Assembly: GCA_963793415.1 (NCBI GenBank)
Contig: CAWCAC010000002.1
Span: forward strand, 3,100,001 to 3,164,000
Origin: CAXMST01 sp963793415
GTDB lineage: Bacteria > Actinomycetota > Thermoleophilia > Solirubrobacterales > 70-9
Reading direction: 5' to 3'
DNA length: 64,000 nt
The stretch's first letter is position 1; the number at the start of each line of letters is the position of its first letter. Position numbers and translations under genes: made by a program. Positions 1 to 8,487 of the stretch are shown piece after piece. The notes beneath the pieces are model-generated. The model had not been told where the DNA came from, made no database searches, and worked only from the letters and a program-made list of their open reading frames with translations.

Positions 1-1456
1 ACGGGCCCGGGGCCAGCGCCGTGCCGGCCGTGTCCTCGAGCCAGGCGGCGAACGCGGCGGCGACCGTCAGGTCCTCGGGCGGCTCGAGATCGAGCGCCTC
101 CTCGGCCAGCGCCCGCTCGAGCAGCCCTGTGTCGAGCCGTCCGTCGAGGACGTCCGGGCGAGCGAGCAGCTCGCGGCTGAAGGCGGCGTTGTGGGCAACC
201 CCGAGCAGTTCCAGGTCGCCGAGGGCCCGGTCCAGCCGGGCGATCGCGGTCGGCCGGTCGGGCCCGTGAGCGATCAGCTTCGCCAGCATCGGGTCGTAAT
301 CGGTCCCGATCACGGCGCCGGCCGAGATCCCGAGGTCGACCCGGACGCCGGGACCCTCGGGAAGCGTCAGCCGCCGCACGGTGCCGACTGCGGGCAGGAA
401 GCCGGCCGCGGGGTCTTCCGAGTAGAGACGGGCCTCGACGGCGTGGCCACCGGCGCTGAGCCCCTCCTGCGCGAACGACAGCGGCTCGCCCGCCGCGACG
501 CGCAGCTGCTGCTCGACGAGGTCGATCCCCCAGACCATCTCGGTCACGGGATGCTCCACCTGCAGGCGGGTGTTCATCTCGAGGAAGTAGAAGCCCGAGC
601 TGTCGGCGGGGACGATGAACTCGACCGTGCCGGCGCCGACGTAGTCGCAGGCGCGGGCGAGATCGACGGCGGCCTTGCCGAGCTGCTCGCGCATCTCCGA
701 GTTCACCGCCGGCGAGGGAGCCTCCTCGATCACCTTCTGATGGCGCCGCTGCAACGAGCACTCGCGCTCGCCGAGATGAACGACCGTGCCGTGCGAGTCG
801 CCGAGGACCTGAACCTCGATGTGGCGAGGGCGCTCCAGGTACCGCTCGGCCAGCACGCGGCCGTCCCCGAACGCTGCCTCGGCCTCACGCCGGGCAGCGG
901 CGAGCCCATCCTCGAGCTCGGCCTGCTTGCGAACCACGCGCATGCCTTTACCGCCGCCGCCGGCCAGAGCCTTGATCACGATCGGGAAGCCGTGCTCGTT
1001 TGCGAGCGCGGCGATCGCATCCGCATCGGCCTGCTCGCCGGCCGTGCCGGGAACGACGGGCACGCGCGAGCGCTCGGCGAGCAGCTTCGCCCTGCCCTTG
1101 TCCCCCATCAGCGTGATCGTCTCCGGCGCGGGGCCGACCCAGACGAGACCGGCCTCTCGCACCCGGGCGGCGAAAGCCGCGTTCTCGCTGAGGAAGCCGT
1201 ATCCCGGATGCACGGCCTTGGCACCGGCCCGGGCGGCGGCCGCGATCAGCTCGTCGCCGCCGAGGTAGCTGTCGATCCGGACCGCGGAATCGGCGGAATC
1301 GACATGGAGGGCGCCGCGATCCGCCTCGGTGAAGACGGCGACCGTGCGCAGGCCGAGGTCGTGCGCGGTGCGGGCAACGCGCACGGCGATCTCGCCGCGG
1401 TTGGCGATCAACAGGGGCGAGAGCGAGCTCAGCGAGGGCGTTTCGGGCGCGGTCAT
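1..1456 (-). CDS. accC: Acyl-CoA (acetyl/propionyl/methylcrotonyl) carboxylase biotin-carboxylase subunit, 3' end outside window
   Basis: ATP-dependent carboxylation of biotin, the first half-reaction of acyl-CoA carboxylases. About 485 codons are present with no stop; the gene runs off the left edge. Seen: N-terminal biotin carboxylase domain opening with LLIANRGEIAVRV, the HPGYGFLSENA block, the glycine-rich ATP-grasp loop KALAGGGGKGMRVV, RECSLQRRHQKVIEEAPSP and the catalytic EMNTRLQVEHPVTE block; a C-terminal biotin carboxylase domain (EARLYSEDP) follows. A biotin-carrier domain would lie outside the window if this is the fused actinobacterial alpha subunit. The start ATG at 1456 is the first possible one before the conserved N terminus. 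The 73-base gap to the divergent tetR gene holds a strong inverted repeat, so control by that regulator is likely. Which acyl-CoA is the substrate cannot be told from this subunit. Confidence 0.93.
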   Translation of the reverse strand, partial: MTAPETPSLSSLSPLLIANRGEIAVRVARTAHDLGLRTVAVFTEADRGALHVDSADSAVRIDSYLGGDELIAAAARAGAKAVHPGYGFLSENAAFAARVREAGLVWVGPAPETITLMGDKGRAKLLAERSRVPVVPGTAGEQADADAIAALANEHGFPIVIKALAGGGGKGMRVVRKQAELEDGLAAARREAEAAFGDGRVLAERYLERPRHIEVQVLGDSHGTVVHLGERECSLQRRHQKVIEEAPSPAVNSEMREQLGKAAVDLARACDYVGAGTVEFIVPADSSGFYFLEMNTRLQVEHPVTEMVWGIDLVEQQLRVAAGEPLSFAQEGLSAGGHAVEARLYSEDPAAGFLPAVGTVRRLTLPEGPGVRVDLGISAGAVIGTDYDPMLAKLIAHGPDRPTAIARLDRALGDLELLGVAHNAAFSRELLARPDVLDGRLDTGLLERALAEEALDLEPPEDLTVAAAFAAWLEDTAGTALAPGP

Positions 1457-1470
1457 CGAGCGGCCAATAT

Positions 1471-1507
1471 ACCGAAGGATCATTCAAACTCCGAATGATC
1501 GTTCGGT
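1471..1507. promoter_or_regulatory. Probable TetR operator between divergent accC and tetR genes
   Basis: Inverted repeat with 15-base arms (1471-1485 and 1493-1507) around a 7-base spacer; the arms match at 14 of 15 positions. It lies 15 bases upstream of the carboxylase start and 23 upstream of the tetR start, the usual position for a TetR repressor that controls itself and its divergent neighbour. Symmetry and position are seen; binding is inferred. Confidence 0.75.
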
Positions 1508-1529
1508 CGGTGCTCTAGGATCTGCGGCG

Positions 1530-2129
1530 ATGCCCTCGACCACGTCCGCGAGCACCCGGCCGAGCCGCCCCGCCCTCCAACGCCGCTGGGACCGGCGCCG
1601 CGACGATCTCGTCGCGGCGGCGGCCCGGACCTTCGCCGAACGCGGCTACGCGGAGACGTCGGTCGCGGAGCTGGCCGAGAGCCTCGAGGTCGCGACCGGT
1701 GCGATCTATCACTACTTCCGCGGCAAGGAGGACCTGCTGATCGCGATCTGCGACCAGCTCACCGAGCCGCTGCTCGAGGCCGCGCGCGAGCTCCCGGCGG
1801 ACGGCGATCCGGGTAAGCGCCTGCGGGCCCTGGTCCGGCTCTGGGTCGGGCACGTCGCCGAGCATCGCCACCACCTGCTCGTCTTCACCCAGGTCCGCCA
1901 CGTCGTCGACCACGGCGAGGGCTGGAGCTCGGTCCGCGCTGCCCGCAAGGACTTCGAGCTGCTGCTCGGCGAGGCGCTCGCCGCCGCCGGCGTCGCCGAC
2001 CCCGACCTGCGCCGCCTGGCCCTACTCGGGATGGTCAACCACATGCCGCAGTGGTACCGGCCGCGCGGCCGCCTATCGCCCGAGCGGATCGCGGACGGCT
2101 GGACCGATCTGGTCCTCGCCGACGCCTGA
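1530..2129 (+). CDS. TetR-family transcriptional regulator
   Basis: 199-residue DNA-binding repressor of the TetR family. The N-terminal helix-turn-helix is clear: a helix with AAAARTFAERGYAETSV, then AELAESLEVATGAIYHYF and the family signature YHYFRGKEDLL at about residues 56-66. The C-terminal ligand-binding half is helical with a late HMPQWYRP segment, as in regulators of acyl-CoA metabolism. The reading frame is open further upstream, but the ATG at 1530 gives a normal family length and clears the operator at 1471-1507. It is divergent from the acyl-CoA carboxylase gene, which is its likely target; the ligand may be an acyl-CoA or related metabolite (inference). Confidence 0.88.
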   Translation: MPSTTSASTRPSRPALQRRWDRRRDDLVAAAARTFAERGYAETSVAELAESLEVATGAIYHYFRGKEDLLIAICDQLTEPLLEAARELPADGDPGKRLRALVRLWVGHVAEHRHHLLVFTQVRHVVDHGEGWSSVRAARKDFELLLGEALAAAGVADPDLRRLALLGMVNHMPQWYRPRGRLSPERIADGWTDLVLADA

Positions 2130-2151
2130 CCCGACGCCTGAGCCGGTCGAC

Positions 2152-2982
2152 TCAGTCCCCGACGATCACGGTGCGACCGTCCAGCGACTGGACGGGGCGA
2201 TAGTTGTGCGCGTAGACGTCGGTGTAGGCGGCGATCTGCTCCGAGGACATCTCGATCGGATCCGTGAACACGAACCAGTCGATGCCTTGACTGCACGGTG
2301 GCGTGGTCAGCGAGCCGGGATAGCTCCAGCGATCGGCGTTCCCGGGATCGTCCGGCAACAGGGCCTCGAGGTTGACGGTCCCCGCAACTCGCTCCACCTC
2401 ACCGTCCTCGGAGGGGAGATCCTCGGTCAGCTCTTCGAAGGCCGGGTTCTCGCGGCCCCGCTCGGCGAACACGCCGAACACGACGACGCCGCCGTCGTCG
2501 GCCTCGTTGACGAAGTGGAACTCGAGCGGAAACGACTTGCCGTCGACGAGGTGCTCGCTCGAAGCGTGAAAGTGGAACCGCTCGAGCTCGTAGCCGGTGC
2601 CGTCGACCTCGACCGTCGAGCCCGGCTCGACAAATGCCTCGACCGAGTGGCCGTTGTTGTCGAGCTCGATCTCGGCCTCGCGGTAGTCGAAGCTGACGGG
2701 TGCCGGCGAGCCCTTCTTCGCCGCCGAGAGGTCGATCGGCGATTGCTCGTCTCCCTCCCCGCAGAGCGCGTAGCTGTCGTCGATGCTGCCCCACTTCGCC
2801 GGGCCCTCGGCGCCGGAGTAGGAGAAGTGCGGAGCCTCCTCGGCGGACGTCGTCGCCACTGTTTCGTCGTCCCCACAGCCGGTCGACGACGCAGCCGCAA
2901 GGGCGACCGTCGCGAGGGCGAGAACCCGTACGCGTGCGTGGGTGCCGCGGATCTGCGTCCTCATCGAATCTAGGGCCCCCAA
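2152..2982 (-). CDS. Alpha-class carbonic anhydrase, lipoprotein
   Basis: Zinc enzyme that interconverts CO2 and bicarbonate. 276 residues. An N-terminal hydrophobic segment (about 18-34) ends in SSTGC with Cys36 as probable lipidation site, so it is an exported lipoprotein. The alpha-CA fold is recognised from QSPIDL (80-85), the zinc ligands His137 and His139 in FHFH and His156 in EFHFVN, and YPGSLTTPPCSQGI near the C terminus, which contains the conserved Thr of the active site. Start chosen: TTG at 2982, which has a GGAAGG ribosome site 5-6 bases upstream; an internal ATG at 2964 would drop only six residues. It lies downstream of the hydrogenase operon on the same strand, separated by about 94 bases, so it could be read with it, but nothing in the sequence proves this. 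Confidence 0.92.
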   Translation of the reverse strand: MGALDSMRTQIRGTHARVRVLALATVALAAASSTGCGDDETVATTSAEEAPHFSYSGAEGPAKWGSIDDSYALCGEGDEQSPIDLSAAKKGSPAPVSFDYREAEIELDNNGHSVEAFVEPGSTVEVDGTGYELERFHFHASSEHLVDGKSFPLEFHFVNEADDGGVVVFGVFAERGRENPAFEELTEDLPSEDGEVERVAGTVNLEALLPDDPGNADRWSYPGSLTTPPCSQGIDWFVFTDPIEMSSEQIAAYTDVYAHNYRPVQSLDGRTVIVGD

Positions 2983-3076
2983 CGCGTTCCTTCCCGATCA
3001 AGGATGCGGCCCCCCACCCTACTCGGAGGGCGCATCGACCGGCGGCCGGCCCGAAGCCGTGGTGCCATAGAGCCCC

Positions 3077-3376
3077 TCAGAGCAGGGAGCCGCCGGGAGG
3101 CGCCAGCCAAAGCCGCCCGCTTCGCGCCGGCAGCGATTCCCGGTCGAGCTCTGCGACCGTCGCCGCCCCCTCACGCTTCATCGCGTCCGCCAGCCCGCGC
3201 CACGCCGAGGCGACGGGCGCCATCCGGGTGGCCAGCGCCGGCACCTCGGCGGCGGCGGCAAGCTCGGCGGCGCGAGCCTCGACCTGGGCGACTGTCATCG
3301 CCCCGAACGGCTTCTCAGCGCGGCCCTCGGACACGGGCATTGCCAGCAGCCGTTCGATATCGGAGTCCTCAGACAA
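3077..3376 (-). CDS. Small hypothetical protein at the end of the hydrogenase operon
   Basis: 99 residues, no family recognised. The reading starts at a TTG that overlaps the end of the nickel permease by 8 bases, which argues that it is translated as the last gene of the operon. The protein is helical and Ala/Glu-rich (residues 28-48 look like one amphipathic helix) with no signal peptide, membrane segment or cysteine. It has the third-position GC of neighbouring real genes. Reality of the gene is moderately supported by the overlap and by filling the space to the next gene; function unknown. Confidence 0.55.
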   Translation of the reverse strand: MSEDSDIERLLAMPVSEGRAEKPFGAMTVAQVEARAAELAAAAEVPALATRMAPVASAWRGLADAMKREGAATVAELDRESLPARSGRLWLAPPGGSLL

Positions 3377-4151
3377 CGATTCCCGCGTACCAGAGCCCGA
3401 AGAGCAGGCCGAACGACCCGATCAGGGGAATCAGCACGGCCCGGTAGAGGGGGGCGACCACGGGCCGCGTGAACAGCCACGCGAAGGCCGCGGTCATCGC
3501 CGACATCGAGATGATCGACATCGGCGCGAAGACGGCGAGCGCAGCCGTTGCCTCGAGCCTGCCGGGCACGGCCGCGATCAGCAGGACGACGATCGCGCCG
3601 GTCCCGGCGAGCCCGTGCAGGACCCCGATCAGAAAAGCCTGCCGAGGCGTCCGCGCCGCCTCCGCCTCGGGGTGGCTGTGCGGATGGGCGTCGCCCTTGT
3701 GGAGGTGGTGGTGGACGCCTGGGCCCTGACCTGGATCGGCGGTGTCGGAGGCGTGCACGTGCGGGCCGGCCCGATAGTCGCCGTGCGCCCACTTCCACAG
3801 CACCCGGGCGGCGAGCGCGAGGATGATCAACCCGACGCCGGTCTCGGCCCCGAGCTCGAGCCAGCCCGGCAGCTCGGACTTGAAGGCGATCAGCGGCACA
3901 CCGATCAGGACGAGGGTGGTCGCGTGGCCGATGCCCCACCAGGCGCCGATCTTCGCCGCCGAGCGGACGTCGCTGTCCTCGCGGGCGAGCAGCGATGTGA
4001 CCGCAATCAGATGGTCGGGGTCGGAGGCGTGACGGAGGCCGAGCACGAACGCGAGCCCGAGCGCGACGAGCAGCGGCGCCCCCGTGAACAGGTCGGTCAG
4101 CGCCTCGTCGAGGTGCTCGACGGGCTCGAACAGGAACTGGAAGTCCATCAC
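3369..4151 (-). CDS. Nickel permease, NiCoT/NicO-like, serving the hydrogenase
   Basis: 260-residue membrane protein, about six or seven hydrophobic segments. Helix 1-2 carries RHASDPDHLIAVT, the HX4DH-type metal signature of nickel/cobalt transporters, and a second GIGHATT motif follows. A cytoplasmic loop is packed with His (HVHASD, HHHLHKGDAHPHSH at about residues 132-162), a likely metal-sequestering stretch. LHGLAGTGAIVVLL is also typical of the family. The start overlaps the hypF stop by four bases (ATGA), so it is co-translated with the maturation genes. Role: supply of Ni(II) for the NiFe centre. Cobalt transport is the alternative, but the context points to nickel. Confidence 0.88.
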   Translation of the reverse strand: MMDFQFLFEPVEHLDEALTDLFTGAPLLVALGLAFVLGLRHASDPDHLIAVTSLLAREDSDVRSAAKIGAWWGIGHATTLVLIGVPLIAFKSELPGWLELGAETGVGLIILALAARVLWKWAHGDYRAGPHVHASDTADPGQGPGVHHHLHKGDAHPHSHPEAEAARTPRQAFLIGVLHGLAGTGAIVVLLIAAVPGRLEATAALAVFAPMSIISMSAMTAAFAWLFTRPVVAPLYRAVLIPLIGSFGLLFGLWYAGIVV

Positions 4152-6499
4152 GGCCCTCCGCCGGCCAGGGCCGCCGCGGCGATCGCCGCCTGGCCGTAGG
4201 AGATGCCCCCGTCGTTGAGCGGCAGCAGGCGCGGGATCAGCACGCGGAGGCCGCGCTGCCGCAGGCCGGCGGCGGTCGAGCCAAGCAGCAGCCTGTTCTG
4301 GAAGACGCCTCCCGAGAGCGCGACCGAGCCGAGGCCGCGTGCTGCCGCGACCCGCGCCAGCGCCTCGACGGTCGCCGCCGCGAAGGCGGCGTGGAAGCGG
4401 GCGGCGGCGAGCTCGACCGTGCTGCCGGGGCGGTCGAGATCCGCCACGAGTGCCGCGATCGTGGCGCGCGCGTCGAGCAGCAGCGGTCCGGGGCTCTCGT
4501 CGATCAGTGGCATTGGATAGGCAGGGCCGGTCGCGGCGCCGGCGCGGGTGGCCGCGGCCTCGAGCTCGATCGCGGCCTGGCCCTCGTAGTTGACCTCGCT
4601 ACGGATCCCGCAGAGAGCCGCGGCGGCATCGAAGAGCCTGCCGGCGCTCGTTGTCAGCGGCGAGGCGAGTCCGGTCCTGCACATCCCGGCGACGGCCTCC
4701 CAGTCGCCGGGCTCGACCAGGGCGGCGAGCGGGCCGGGCGGGCGCGGCGGCGCCTCTCCGTCCCCGAGCGCCGTCAGCCACGCGCAGGCCATCCGCCACG
4801 GTTGCCGCACCGCTGCGTCGCCGCCCGGCAGCCGGACCGGGAAGAGGAAGCCGGCGCGCTCGTAGCCGCCGAGGCCACCGACGAGCAGCTCCCCGCCCCA
4901 GACCGTGCCGTCGGGCCCGAGGCCGGTGCCGTCGTAGATCGCGCCGGCGACCGTGCCGAGCTCGCCGTGCTCGGCGGTCGCAGCGGCGAGGTGGGCATGG
5001 TGGTGCTGGATGCCGATCAGGGTCGCGTCCGGGCGCGAACCCGCGTATCCCGTCGACAGGTAGTCGGGATGCAGATCGTGCGCGACGACCGCCGGGTCGA
5101 GCTCGAGCAGGCGCTCGAAGTGCGCAACTCCCTCGCGGAAGGAGACGAGCGTCTCGTAGTTCTTGAGATCGCCGATGTGGTGCGAGACGAAGGCGCGATC
5201 GCCGCGGACGATGCAGAAGGTGCTCTTGAGCTCGGCGCCGCAGGCCAGGATCGGCTCCGACGCCGCGAGCGGCAGTCGTAGCGCGCCCGGCACGTGCCCG
5301 CGCGAGCGGCGGATGATCAGCGGCTCGGGACGGATCTCGGCGTCGAGCGCACGCAGGACCGAGTCGTCGGTGCGGGTCCGGATCGGCCGGTCGTGGACGC
5401 AGAAGCGGTCGGCGATCGGGGCGAGCCGCTCGAGCGCCTCGCTGTCGGCGAAGGCGATCGGCTCGTCGCTGACGTTGCCGGAGGTCATGACCAGATCGAA
5501 GCCGGCCTCGGCGCAGAGCAGGTGGTGGAGCGGCGTGTACGGCAACAGCACGCCGAGATCCGGGTTGCCCGGCGCGACCGATCCGGCGACGGCAGCGCCC
5601 GGCCGGCGCCTGGCGATCACGATCGGCCGCTCCGGACCTTCGAGCAGGGCCCGCTCGTCCTCGCTCAGCACGACCAGGCGCTGCGCCGCCTCGGCGTCGC
5701 GGCACATGACCGCGAACGGCTTGTCCTCGCGGTGCTTGCGGCCGCGCAGCTCGGCGACGGCGGCCTCGGCATCGGCCCGGCAGGCGAGGTGGTAGCCGCC
5801 GAGCCCCTTGACGGCGACGATCAAGCCGTCCCTGAGCGCCGCGGCCGTCGCCCGGACGGCATCCGCTTCGCCGCCGGCGACCCCGGCCGCGAGCTCGCCG
5901 CCGTCCCGATCGAGCAGTCGTAGCCGCGGCCCGCACTCTGGGCAGGCATTGGCCTGCGCGTGGAAGCGGCGGTCGCCGGGGTCCTCGTACTCGCGCCGGC
6001 AGGCGGCACAGAGCTCGAAGCCCGCCATCGTCGTCAGGGGCCGGTCGTAGGGGACGCCGGTGACGATCGTGAAACGGGGGCCGCAGTTGGTGCAGTTCGT
6101 GAACGGATAGCGGAAGCGCCTGTCGGCGGGATCGGCGAGCTCGGCCAGGCAGTCCGTGCAGGTCGCGACGTCGGGACCGATCTGCGTGCCTGCCCTCCCC
6201 CGCGCATCGCTCTCGGCGATCGCGAAGCCGGAGCCCCCGCGGGCCTCGATCGGCTCGGTCAGCAGGCCCTCGACCCGGGCCAGCGGCGGCGCCTCGGCCG
6301 GTAGTCGCGCGCAGAACTCGTCGAGCACGGCGGCCGGCCCCTCGGCCTCGATCAGAACGCCGCGCTCGTCGTTGCGGATGAAGCCGGCGAGCCCGAGTGA
6401 GCCCGCGAGCTTGTAGACGTACGGCCGGAAGCCGACGCCCTGGACGATCCCCTCGACCCGGATCGAGATCCGGCGACTGCTGTCGAGGACCGTGCTCAT
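4148..6499 (-). CDS. hypF: Carbamoyltransferase HypF, hydrogenase maturation
   Basis: 783 residues, normal length. Uses carbamoyl phosphate and ATP to make the carbamoyl group that HypE turns into cyanide for the NiFe(CN)2CO centre. Domains in order: acylphosphatase-like (about 10-95, with VQGVGFRPYVYKLA), two zinc-finger repeats (CTDCLAEL/CTNCGPRF and CAACRREY/ACPECGPR, about 110-190), YrdC-like domain (about 205-385, KGLGGYHLACRAD and KHREDKPFAVM) and a Kae1-like domain with HHHAHLAAA and VAHDLHPDYLSTGYA. All catalytic blocks look intact. Overlaps the SIS gene upstream and the nickel permease downstream by four bases each. Confidence 0.97.
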   Translation of the reverse strand: MSTVLDSSRRISIRVEGIVQGVGFRPYVYKLAGSLGLAGFIRNDERGVLIEAEGPAAVLDEFCARLPAEAPPLARVEGLLTEPIEARGGSGFAIAESDARGRAGTQIGPDVATCTDCLAELADPADRRFRYPFTNCTNCGPRFTIVTGVPYDRPLTTMAGFELCAACRREYEDPGDRRFHAQANACPECGPRLRLLDRDGGELAAGVAGGEADAVRATAAALRDGLIVAVKGLGGYHLACRADAEAAVAELRGRKHREDKPFAVMCRDAEAAQRLVVLSEDERALLEGPERPIVIARRRPGAAVAGSVAPGNPDLGVLLPYTPLHHLLCAEAGFDLVMTSGNVSDEPIAFADSEALERLAPIADRFCVHDRPIRTRTDDSVLRALDAEIRPEPLIIRRSRGHVPGALRLPLAASEPILACGAELKSTFCIVRGDRAFVSHHIGDLKNYETLVSFREGVAHFERLLELDPAVVAHDLHPDYLSTGYAGSRPDATLIGIQHHHAHLAAATAEHGELGTVAGAIYDGTGLGPDGTVWGGELLVGGLGGYERAGFLFPVRLPGGDAAVRQPWRMACAWLTALGDGEAPPRPPGPLAALVEPGDWEAVAGMCRTGLASPLTTSAGRLFDAAAALCGIRSEVNYEGQAAIELEAAATRAGAATGPAYPMPLIDESPGPLLLDARATIAALVADLDRPGSTVELAAARFHAAFAAATVEALARVAAARGLGSVALSGGVFQNRLLLGSTAAGLRQRGLRVLIPRLLPLNDGGISYGQAAIAAAALAGGGP

Positions 6500-7755
6500 C
6501 CCAGCTCGACCAGCTCCCGGAGCAGGTGATAGGCACTCGCCTGCGCCTCCTGGATCCGCGGGATGTTCTGCGAGCGGCTGACGATCACGTGGTCGGCGAG
6601 GCCCTCGGCCGCGATCCTGCCCCCGTCGTAGCCGAGCATCGCGATCGTCGTCAGGCCTCGGCTCCGGGCCTCGGCCAGCCCCCTCAGCACGTTCTCGGAG
6701 CCGCCGCTGGTCGAGAACGCCAGTGCCACGTCGCCGCGACGCCCATGCGCGATCAGCTGCCGCTGGAAGATCTCGGCGACGCCGACGTCGTTGGCGACGG
6801 CAGTGATGATCGCGGTGTCCTCGGTCAGGTCGAGCGCCGGGCGCGGGGGGCGCCCGCCGGGCCGGGGCAGGCGGAAGTCGGCGACGACGTCCATCGCATC
6901 GGTCGCCGAGCCGCCGTTGCCGAACGCGAGCAGCCTGCCGCCGGACTCGAACGCGGCCCGCATCGCCGCCGCCCCGGCCCGTAGCGCGGGCTCGCTCTCG
7001 CGCAGGGTCCGGCCTCTCAGCTCGGAGATCTCCTCGGACTTCATCGACACCGAGGCCTCGACATCGGCCAGCACGGCGCCGAGGTCGCTCTCGCTCTCGG
7101 AGAGGAACGGGTAGAGGAAGCTCGAGTCGCCGGTGTCGTGCACTCGCGAGTCGCTGCGGCCCTCCAGCAACCCGCGATGGTCGAAGAAGACGTGGACCAG
7201 TTCCCAGAGCACGTGGTAGTGGGTCTCGATCAGCTCCTGCCGGATCGCCGCATCCGGGCTCGGAACCGAGAAGCTCCAGGCTCCGTCGGATCCCGCGGCC
7301 GGCCCCTCACCGCCGTAGGCGATCGTCATCGCACCGCTCGAGGCCGCGTCGGCGAGGGCGCGCCCGAGCCTCGCCTCGGGGCCGGTCTCGCGATCGAGCC
7401 CGAAGCCGATCACGATGTCGGTCTCGGAGACGAGGCCGGCGAGCTGGCGGTCGAGCGGGCCGCCCTCGCCGCTCAGCGCGATCGCCGGGAGCGCCCGCTT
7501 GCCGACGATCACCGGGTGCACGAACTCGACCGCGACGTGGCGCGCGTCCGAGCGGCCGGCGGGGTCGGCGCCGAGCGCGATCAGGCGGCCGCCCGCCGCG
7601 AAGCGCTCCGCCATCCGGTGGCAGCAACGGGCGGTCGTCGCCGTCTCGGCGCCGAAGAAGGCCGAGCCGGCCTCGACCCGAGCGGCGATCGCCCGCTCGA
7701 ATGTCCCGGCGTCGTCGCCGGTGTCGAGCTGCTGTGAGGCGGCCGCCGGTCTCAT
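6496..7755 (-). CDS. Tandem SIS-domain protein (phosphoheptose isomerase-like), hydrogenase cluster
   Basis: 419 residues made of two SIS (sugar isomerase) folds. The C-terminal copy (about 215-419) is the better preserved and GmhA-like: FGNGGSATDAMDVVADF is the phosphosugar loop and AFSTSGGSENVLRGL the second SIS motif. The N-terminal copy (about 20-200) keeps the fold pattern (LIALGADPAGRSDARHVAVEFVHP, DIVIGFG) but has lost the SGxS loop. Sits between hypB and hypF with a four-base overlap to hypF. SIS genes recur in actinobacterial hydrogenase clusters (recollection of the clusters, not shown here); their job is unknown. Binding of a sugar phosphate or regulation is possible; a true heptose isomerase role is doubtful in this organism. 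Confidence 0.82.
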   Translation of the reverse strand: MRPAAASQQLDTGDDAGTFERAIAARVEAGSAFFGAETATTARCCHRMAERFAAGGRLIALGADPAGRSDARHVAVEFVHPVIVGKRALPAIALSGEGGPLDRQLAGLVSETDIVIGFGLDRETGPEARLGRALADAASSGAMTIAYGGEGPAAGSDGAWSFSVPSPDAAIRQELIETHYHVLWELVHVFFDHRGLLEGRSDSRVHDTGDSSFLYPFLSESESDLGAVLADVEASVSMKSEEISELRGRTLRESEPALRAGAAAMRAAFESGGRLLAFGNGGSATDAMDVVADFRLPRPGGRPPRPALDLTEDTAIITAVANDVGVAEIFQRQLIAHGRRGDVALAFSTSGGSENVLRGLAEARSRGLTTIAMLGYDGGRIAAEGLADHVIVSRSQNIPRIQEAQASAYHLLRELVELG

Positions 7756-7785
7756 CGTCCGCTCCGCTGCCTCCGCCCAATCCGA

Positions 7786-8487
7786 TTAGTGGAGCGCCGC
7801 ATGGGCGGCATCGTCAGCGGCGCGCCGCGCCGGCAACCCGAGCAGCCACTCCCGGAAGCGATCGACGCCCTCGCCGGTCCGGGCGCTGAGCTGCATCACC
7901 TCGGCTTCGGGGTTGATCCGGTCGACGTTGGCGACGAGACGATCGACGTCGAAGTCGAGGTGCGGGAGCAGGTCGGTCTTGTTGATCACGACGAGCTCGC
8001 AGGAACGGAACATGAGCGGGTACTTGAGCGGCTTGTCCTCGCCCTCGGTGACCGAGCAGATCATCGCCTTCGCGTGCTCGCCGATCCTGAACTCGGCCGG
8101 GCAGACGAGGTTGCCGACGTTCTCGACGACGAGCAGGTCGAGCTCGTCGAGGGACAGGTCCCCGAGCCCGGCGCGGACCATGTTCGCGTCGAGGTGGCAC
8201 TCGCCACCGAAGCCGGAGGCGGTATTGACCTGGACGACGGGCACGTGCAGGGCCGAGAGCCGGTCGGCGTCGAGCGAACCCTGGACGTCGCCCTCGAGAA
8301 CCCCGACGCGGACATCGCCTCGCCTCTCGAGGACCCGCTCGAGCAGCGTCGTCTTGCCGGCGCCCGGGGCGCTCATCAGGTTGACGACGGAGACACCGGC
8401 GCGCTCGAAGTCGTCCCGGTTGGCATTGGCGATCGTCGTGTTCGCGTCGAGCGCGTCCTCGGCGACCTTGACCTTGGTCTGGTGCAT
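7786..8487 (-). CDS. hypB: Nickel-insertion GTPase HypB
   Basis: 233 residues. GTPase that, with HypA, delivers nickel to the hydrogenase large-subunit precursor. Walker A SAPGAGKTT at residues 39-47; the metal-binding GTPase-interface motif GGECHLDANMV and the downstream VGNLVCPAEF cysteine are present; NKTDLLPH is the guanine-specificity motif. The N-terminal CxxCGC high-affinity nickel site of E. coli HypB and the His-rich tract of rhizobial HypB are both absent, so nickel storage may fall to the His-rich loop of the permease. The stop of hypA directly abuts its ATG. Confidence 0.97.
   Translation of the reverse strand: MHQTKVKVAEDALDANTTIANANRDDFERAGVSVVNLMSAPGAGKTTLLERVLERRGDVRVGVLEGDVQGSLDADRLSALHVPVVQVNTASGFGGECHLDANMVRAGLGDLSLDELDLLVVENVGNLVCPAEFRIGEHAKAMICSVTEGEDKPLKYPLMFRSCELVVINKTDLLPHLDFDVDRLVANVDRINPEAEVMQLSARTGEGVDRFREWLLGLPARRAADDAAHAALH

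Noticed and set aside
191..1498. Long plus-strand open frame opposite the carboxylase
   Set aside because: It is the antisense shadow of the biotin carboxylase gene; the minus-strand frame has all family motifs and no stop.
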